A DNA stretch of 11,328 bases from Tetmemena sp. SeJ-2015. Lineage: Eukaryota > Ciliophora > Spirotrichea > Sporadotrichida > Oxytrichidae. Position numbers and translations under genes: made by a program. The stretch is from the NCBI GenBank assembly GCA_027382625.1, contig JAJKFJ010024899.1, positions 1 to 11,328 of the forward strand, written 5' to 3'. The notes beneath the pieces are model-generated. The model did no database searches and was not told the DNA's origin. It was given only the letters and a program-made list of their open reading frames with translations. This document shows, piece by piece, positions 8,454-11,328 of this stretch (within the stretch, counting starts at the first letter, position 1; each line of letters begins with the position of its first letter).

Positions 8454-8837
8454 TAATTTTTTTGATGGATTTAAAATTAAAATTTAGTTTAAACTCTTCT
8501 AAAAAAGATAAAAAGTAAATAGATAAAGCATTTCCTTGTTTTTTATTATATTTTAAGAAGCTCTCTAAAATAGTCATTAGAGAAATCTTTAAAGATTAAT
8601 TTTATAATAAAGAAGGGGGGGGTGTAGCACTTAAACTTATAAATTCTAAAAAATAACAGTCAATTAAATGATTAATTAGATTAAGCTAAGTTTTAAGGTT
8701 ATATTAAGAATTTTAATATGCTTTTTAAAGAGTTGAATTTATTTTCTTCATTAACAAATATTTTAAGGTTTAATAATTTGCTTGAGATTCATAAATAGGT
8801 TTAGGATAGATTCATCGATTTTTAATTAGTCTTTTGA
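8454..8837. other. AT-rich spacer between convergent genes, with palindrome and G8 run
   Basis: Between the plus-strand gene end and the TGA stop of the 608-residue minus-strand gene. Strongly A/T-rich. It contains a perfect 14-bp palindrome AATCTTTAAAGATT (8584-8597) and a run of eight G (8615-8622), the only such run in the window. No coding frame or RNA gene is evident. Confidence 0.6.
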
Positions 8838-10664
8838 TCACGCTTTATGTGTGCGTAGTTTTTAATTTTTGAGACTAAGATGCTCTAGAGGCAAATATGA
8901 CTTTGGTTTCTCTCTCAAATTGCGCATTGTGATGCTCTCCACTCTTTCTAAGAGATCTTTCTAGACATATCCAGAGAAGACTTTCATCTTGGAATAAGCA
9001 GCCTCATAAATCTAACTATCTTGGATTATCTTGTTATGGATGCTTTTCAAATCCTTTATTGCTTCCTCCAACACTTCAAGATTTTCTCGAGGCTGCTTTT
9101 TCTTAAAAGACTGACTTCTAGCAGAGTACTCTTAATAAATAGCCATTTTTTATGCATGCTCATGCATATTAGCTGTTTTAGTTTCCTCAATCTTGAGGGT
9201 AACTAGGAACTCTTAGGCTCTGGAAGTATCATAATCTCGAAAATCAGGTCTTTATCTTTCTCGAAAAACCCTTCTTTCTTGTTGTTAGAGTTGCATGTCT
9301 TGCCCCATATCTATCTCATCTTGATTCAATGCAATCGATTATCCATTATGATTTAGTTAGTCCTCTTTCTGTTCTTCATCTGAAAATCCTGAATTCCTTT
9401 CGCCATCTTGATCTAAGAGTTCCTTCTAAATATAAAATTCTTCCGCAGACTGATTTGACTTTTAGTTTTGCATTTTCTACTGAGACTCACTAGCATTATC
9501 TTGCTTACAATCTGGTATAAAATCAACCTCATTTTGCATTTTCTATCTTTGGTTTTTGATGCCTAATTGCGATGAAGCTGGTTTGCCTCTGCCATCTACA
9601 AAAGCTTTCTTTGCCTAATATAAAAATGAAATTTATTCATAAGAATCAACTTGACCCTGGGCATTTGACTTTGGTAGAGTGAAGGATTTGAGCTACTCAT
9701 TTGTGTTTGAAGCTGACTTTTGAGTTCCCCCAATAAGTTTCTTGCCCATTTAGTTGCTGCAAGCAGGAATTTTAGAGCCATTTTACCTTCTTTTTTGTGT
9801 AACCTCTTAATTGAGAATTTTTTGAGCAGGTTGACCTTTACTTGCAGAAGTTTGTTCTGAAGTGCTATCTTGCTGATTGTGAGAAGGTTATGGCTCCTAA
9901 ACTATGTGGTAATTAATATCCTATGGCTAAAAACATATTTAATTATAGTCTTCTTCTTCTTCATCTTAAAATCTTTCATCAAAGTCATCTTGGTAGGAAG
10001 CAATCTTCTTCCCGCTCTTAGTAAACTTCATTTAATTATTAAAAATACCTTATTTATTATTTTACTTCAGATCTTTCAAGTCTTCCTTCGATTATTCTTT
10101 AGCCTCTCGCATCTTAACAGAGTTGCATTGGTCTTCCTCTGAAAGCTTCTCCTTGATAGGATTTAAGTTATTCATCTGAGGCTGCTGCAAAGGGGGATGC
10201 TACACTTCGCTTGCTTGCGAGCATAGCCTTTTAGTTTACTCTACTTAACTCTAGAGTAGGAAATTATCATCGCCAATTTAGCTGAAAACTCTTTTGTCGC
10301 CACAAAGTTTATAATATTCGAGCTGAGCCTCGAATTTCCTAATTTCCTACATTTTTCTCATATACTCAAGGAAGTTCTTGTCTACTCCATATGTCTAGTG
10401 AAAATCATTTTTCTAGGCGGATGCTAATGGTTAGGCAGAATTTTTCTCTTGAGCATTTGTGGGTTTTGAAACACCAGTTTGGCCAGCTGAATCATCGTTC
10501 TTTGCTAAATTCTAGTTGCTCTAGCTAAAAATAATTGAATCAGATTTACTTTGACAACTCCCACCCGAATTTGAAGCAGTCACAGGCTTTGAAGATGCAA
10601 TTTAAGCTGTTGAAGCAACTGTTTAAATCGGTGGACGTTGAGATTGATCTGAATTGTTCTGCAT
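8838..10664 (-). CDS. intact 608-residue Gln/Ser-rich, largely disordered protein
   Basis: Uninterrupted minus-strand frame from ATG 10664-10662 to TGA 8840-8838, containing about 40 TAA/TAG codons read as Gln and no intron. Not recognised. Residues 1-90 are polar and Ser/Thr/Gln/Asn-rich. Around 97-125 is a charged, helix-prone stretch with NFLEYMRKMQEIRKFEAQL. An acidic run DEEEEDY lies near residue 235, followed by a long low-complexity part in which a QKMQN motif occurs twice. The C-terminal third is charged and helix-prone (about 475-600; RENLEVLEEAIKDLKSIHNK near 522-541) and ends in basic residues. No signal peptide, membrane segment or enzyme motif was seen. The composition suggests a scaffold or RNA/DNA-associated protein, but that is only a guess. 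The absence of frame breaks contrasts with its neighbours. Confidence 0.8.
9151..9168. repeat. 8-bp inverted repeat TATGCATG-CT-CATGCATA
   Basis: Two perfect 8-bp arms around a 2-nt centre, inside the 608-residue gene, where it encodes part of MHEHAQK. Probably a by-product of codon choice. Confidence 0.6.
9466..9545. repeat. 14-bp direct repeat, 66 nt apart, in the 608-residue gene
   Basis: TTTTGCATTTTCTA occurs at 9466-9479 and 9532-9545. The spacing is 22 codons, so both copies are in the same frame and encode the repeated motif QKMQN. This suggests a small internal duplication within the low-complexity part. Confidence 0.7.
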
Positions 10665-11101
10665 GGTCTATTTATAGTTTTACTTTCGAGCTATGCTCTA
10701 TATTCTTTAAAAAAAAAAATATAAAAAATTAGCTAGTTAATTAATTAATTTATTTAATTTATACATTTAAATTTAATTATTAAAATATAATAATTTTTAA
10801 TTAATATAATTATGATTAAAAACTAAAAAATTTATTTAACAATATTGCCTCCCAAAGATAATCAAATAACATAAATAAAGCACTCATTTTCAATTAATAA
10901 ATATTATTAAACTGGTGAAATGTAAAACGTCAGCGTGACCCAATATTTGTATGCCATTTATTTTATAAAATTGGTTCCACTTCTTAAAATATTTTTTTTG
11001 ATTTATGGAAGAATAGACCAGTAAAACTCGATGGTTGTTTTTAAGCAGCTAATTCATATGGAGTATTTATATTGAATATTGTAGGAACCCATTTGAAATG
11101 A
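10665..11101. promoter_or_regulatory. AT-rich upstream region of the 608-residue gene
   Basis: Extremely A/T-rich, with an A-run at about 10709-10719 and TTAATTAATTAATT-type repeats near 10737. On the minus strand TATAAATA (10676-10669) lies only 5 nt before the ATG, too close for a classical TATA box unless the 5' leader is absent or the start is further downstream. A 51-codon plus-strand frame (10920-11075) is open here but is no longer than expected by chance. Confidence 0.35.
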
Positions 11102-11328
11102 AATTTTTATGAAATCAAATTAAATATACTATTTAATTTGGGAAAGTTAATTCTTCAAAAATATTGCTTACCTACCGCGGCTGAATTATCCTTAGATCAG
11201 TAATATATTATACCTCTAGGTCCTGATCACAAATAATATTAAGCTCTGACTCTTAATATACTATAATATTGCACGTTTAGAAAAGTTTGATCGCAGTTAT
11301 GGAAAATAAATAAGAGCGATTTCGAGCT
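11102..11328 (+). CDS. probable partial gene leaving the right edge
   Basis: Not recognised. Frame 2 is open from 11102 and becomes coding-like from about 11168, reading LPTAAELSLDQQYIIPLG and PDHKQYQALTLNILQYCTFR, then meets TGA at 11288-11290. The neighbouring frame continues as LIAVMENKQERFRA to the window end, so a frame change near the TTT at 11286-11288 would extend the product. TAA codons are read as Gln. Base composition rises in G/C here compared with the preceding spacer. The 5' end is unclear. Too short for a family call. Confidence 0.35.

Noticed and set aside
8353..8577. Minus-strand 74-codon frame
   Set aside because: Lies mostly in A/T-rich spacer, Lys/Asn/Phe/Ile-rich as expected from composition, and no upstream or downstream extension looks coding.
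9021..10142. Plus-strand open frames at 9021-9206 and 9870-10142
   Set aside because: They are antisense to the uninterrupted 608-codon minus-strand gene and look like hydrophobic shadow frames.
10535..10732. Plus-strand 65-codon frame
   Set aside because: Antisense to the start of the 608-residue gene and running into a poly-A tract; no independent support.
10920..11075. 51-codon plus-strand frame with ATG and TGA
   Set aside because: With TGA as the only stop, open frames of this length are common by chance in A/T-rich DNA; its composition is hydrophobic and A/T-driven.
1..11328. Telomeric repeats, tRNA or rRNA genes, CRISPR arrays, bacterial-type operons
   Set aside because: No C4A4/G4T4 or C4A2/G4T2 blocks, no cloverleaf-like or rRNA-like segments, no regularly spaced repeats and no bacterial ribosome-binding patterns were found by eye.

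Overview
The window reads as ciliate nuclear DNA that uses the genetic code in which TAA and TAG encode glutamine and TGA is the only stop. With the standard code almost nothing longer than about 90 codons is open. With TAA/TAG as Gln, one uninterrupted 608-codon frame appears (minus strand, 8838-10664), as well as several interrupted genes whose products make sense. Gene bodies are moderately AT-rich and spacers are extremely AT-rich. Several short GT...AG introns of about 38-55 nt can be proposed. Telomeric C4A4/G4T4 repeats, rRNA, tRNA, CRISPR arrays and recognisable transposons were not seen. The lineage (hypotrich-like or oligohymenophorean) and the nucleus (macro- or micronuclear) cannot be settled from the sequence.

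Layout: (1) 1-1481, plus strand: 3' part of a gene for a TBC-domain Rab GTPase-activating protein, open at the left edge, with several small introns. It is lost into AT-rich DNA just after the arginine-finger motif IxxDxxR. (2) 1482-2185: AT-rich block with no convincing gene. (3) 2186-4882, plus strand: an importin-alpha-like gene with an IBB-type basic region followed by a long helical, armadillo-like part. (4) 4883-5298: spacer between convergent genes. (5) 5299-7020, minus strand: an unrecognised gene with unclear frame structure. (6) 7021-7091: short divergent spacer. (7) 7092-8453, plus strand: an unrecognised gene with one good intron and a MORN-like motif near its end. (8) 8454-8837: AT-rich spacer with a palindrome and a G8 run. 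(9) 8838-10664, minus strand: the intact 608-residue Gln/Ser-rich protein. (10) 10665-11101: very AT-rich upstream DNA. (11) 11102-11328, plus strand: a probable partial gene leaving the right edge.

The genes do not form an obvious pathway. Two have recognisable trafficking roles (vesicle Rab GAP, nuclear import adaptor) and the other products are unassigned. The most unusual property is repeated loss of frame inside otherwise convincing genes. In the plus-strand genes every frame change goes in the same direction (equivalent to one missing base or two extra bases), whereas the 608-codon gene has none. Because only TGA stops translation here, wrong frames stay open for long stretches, so exact exon ends and break points are approximate.
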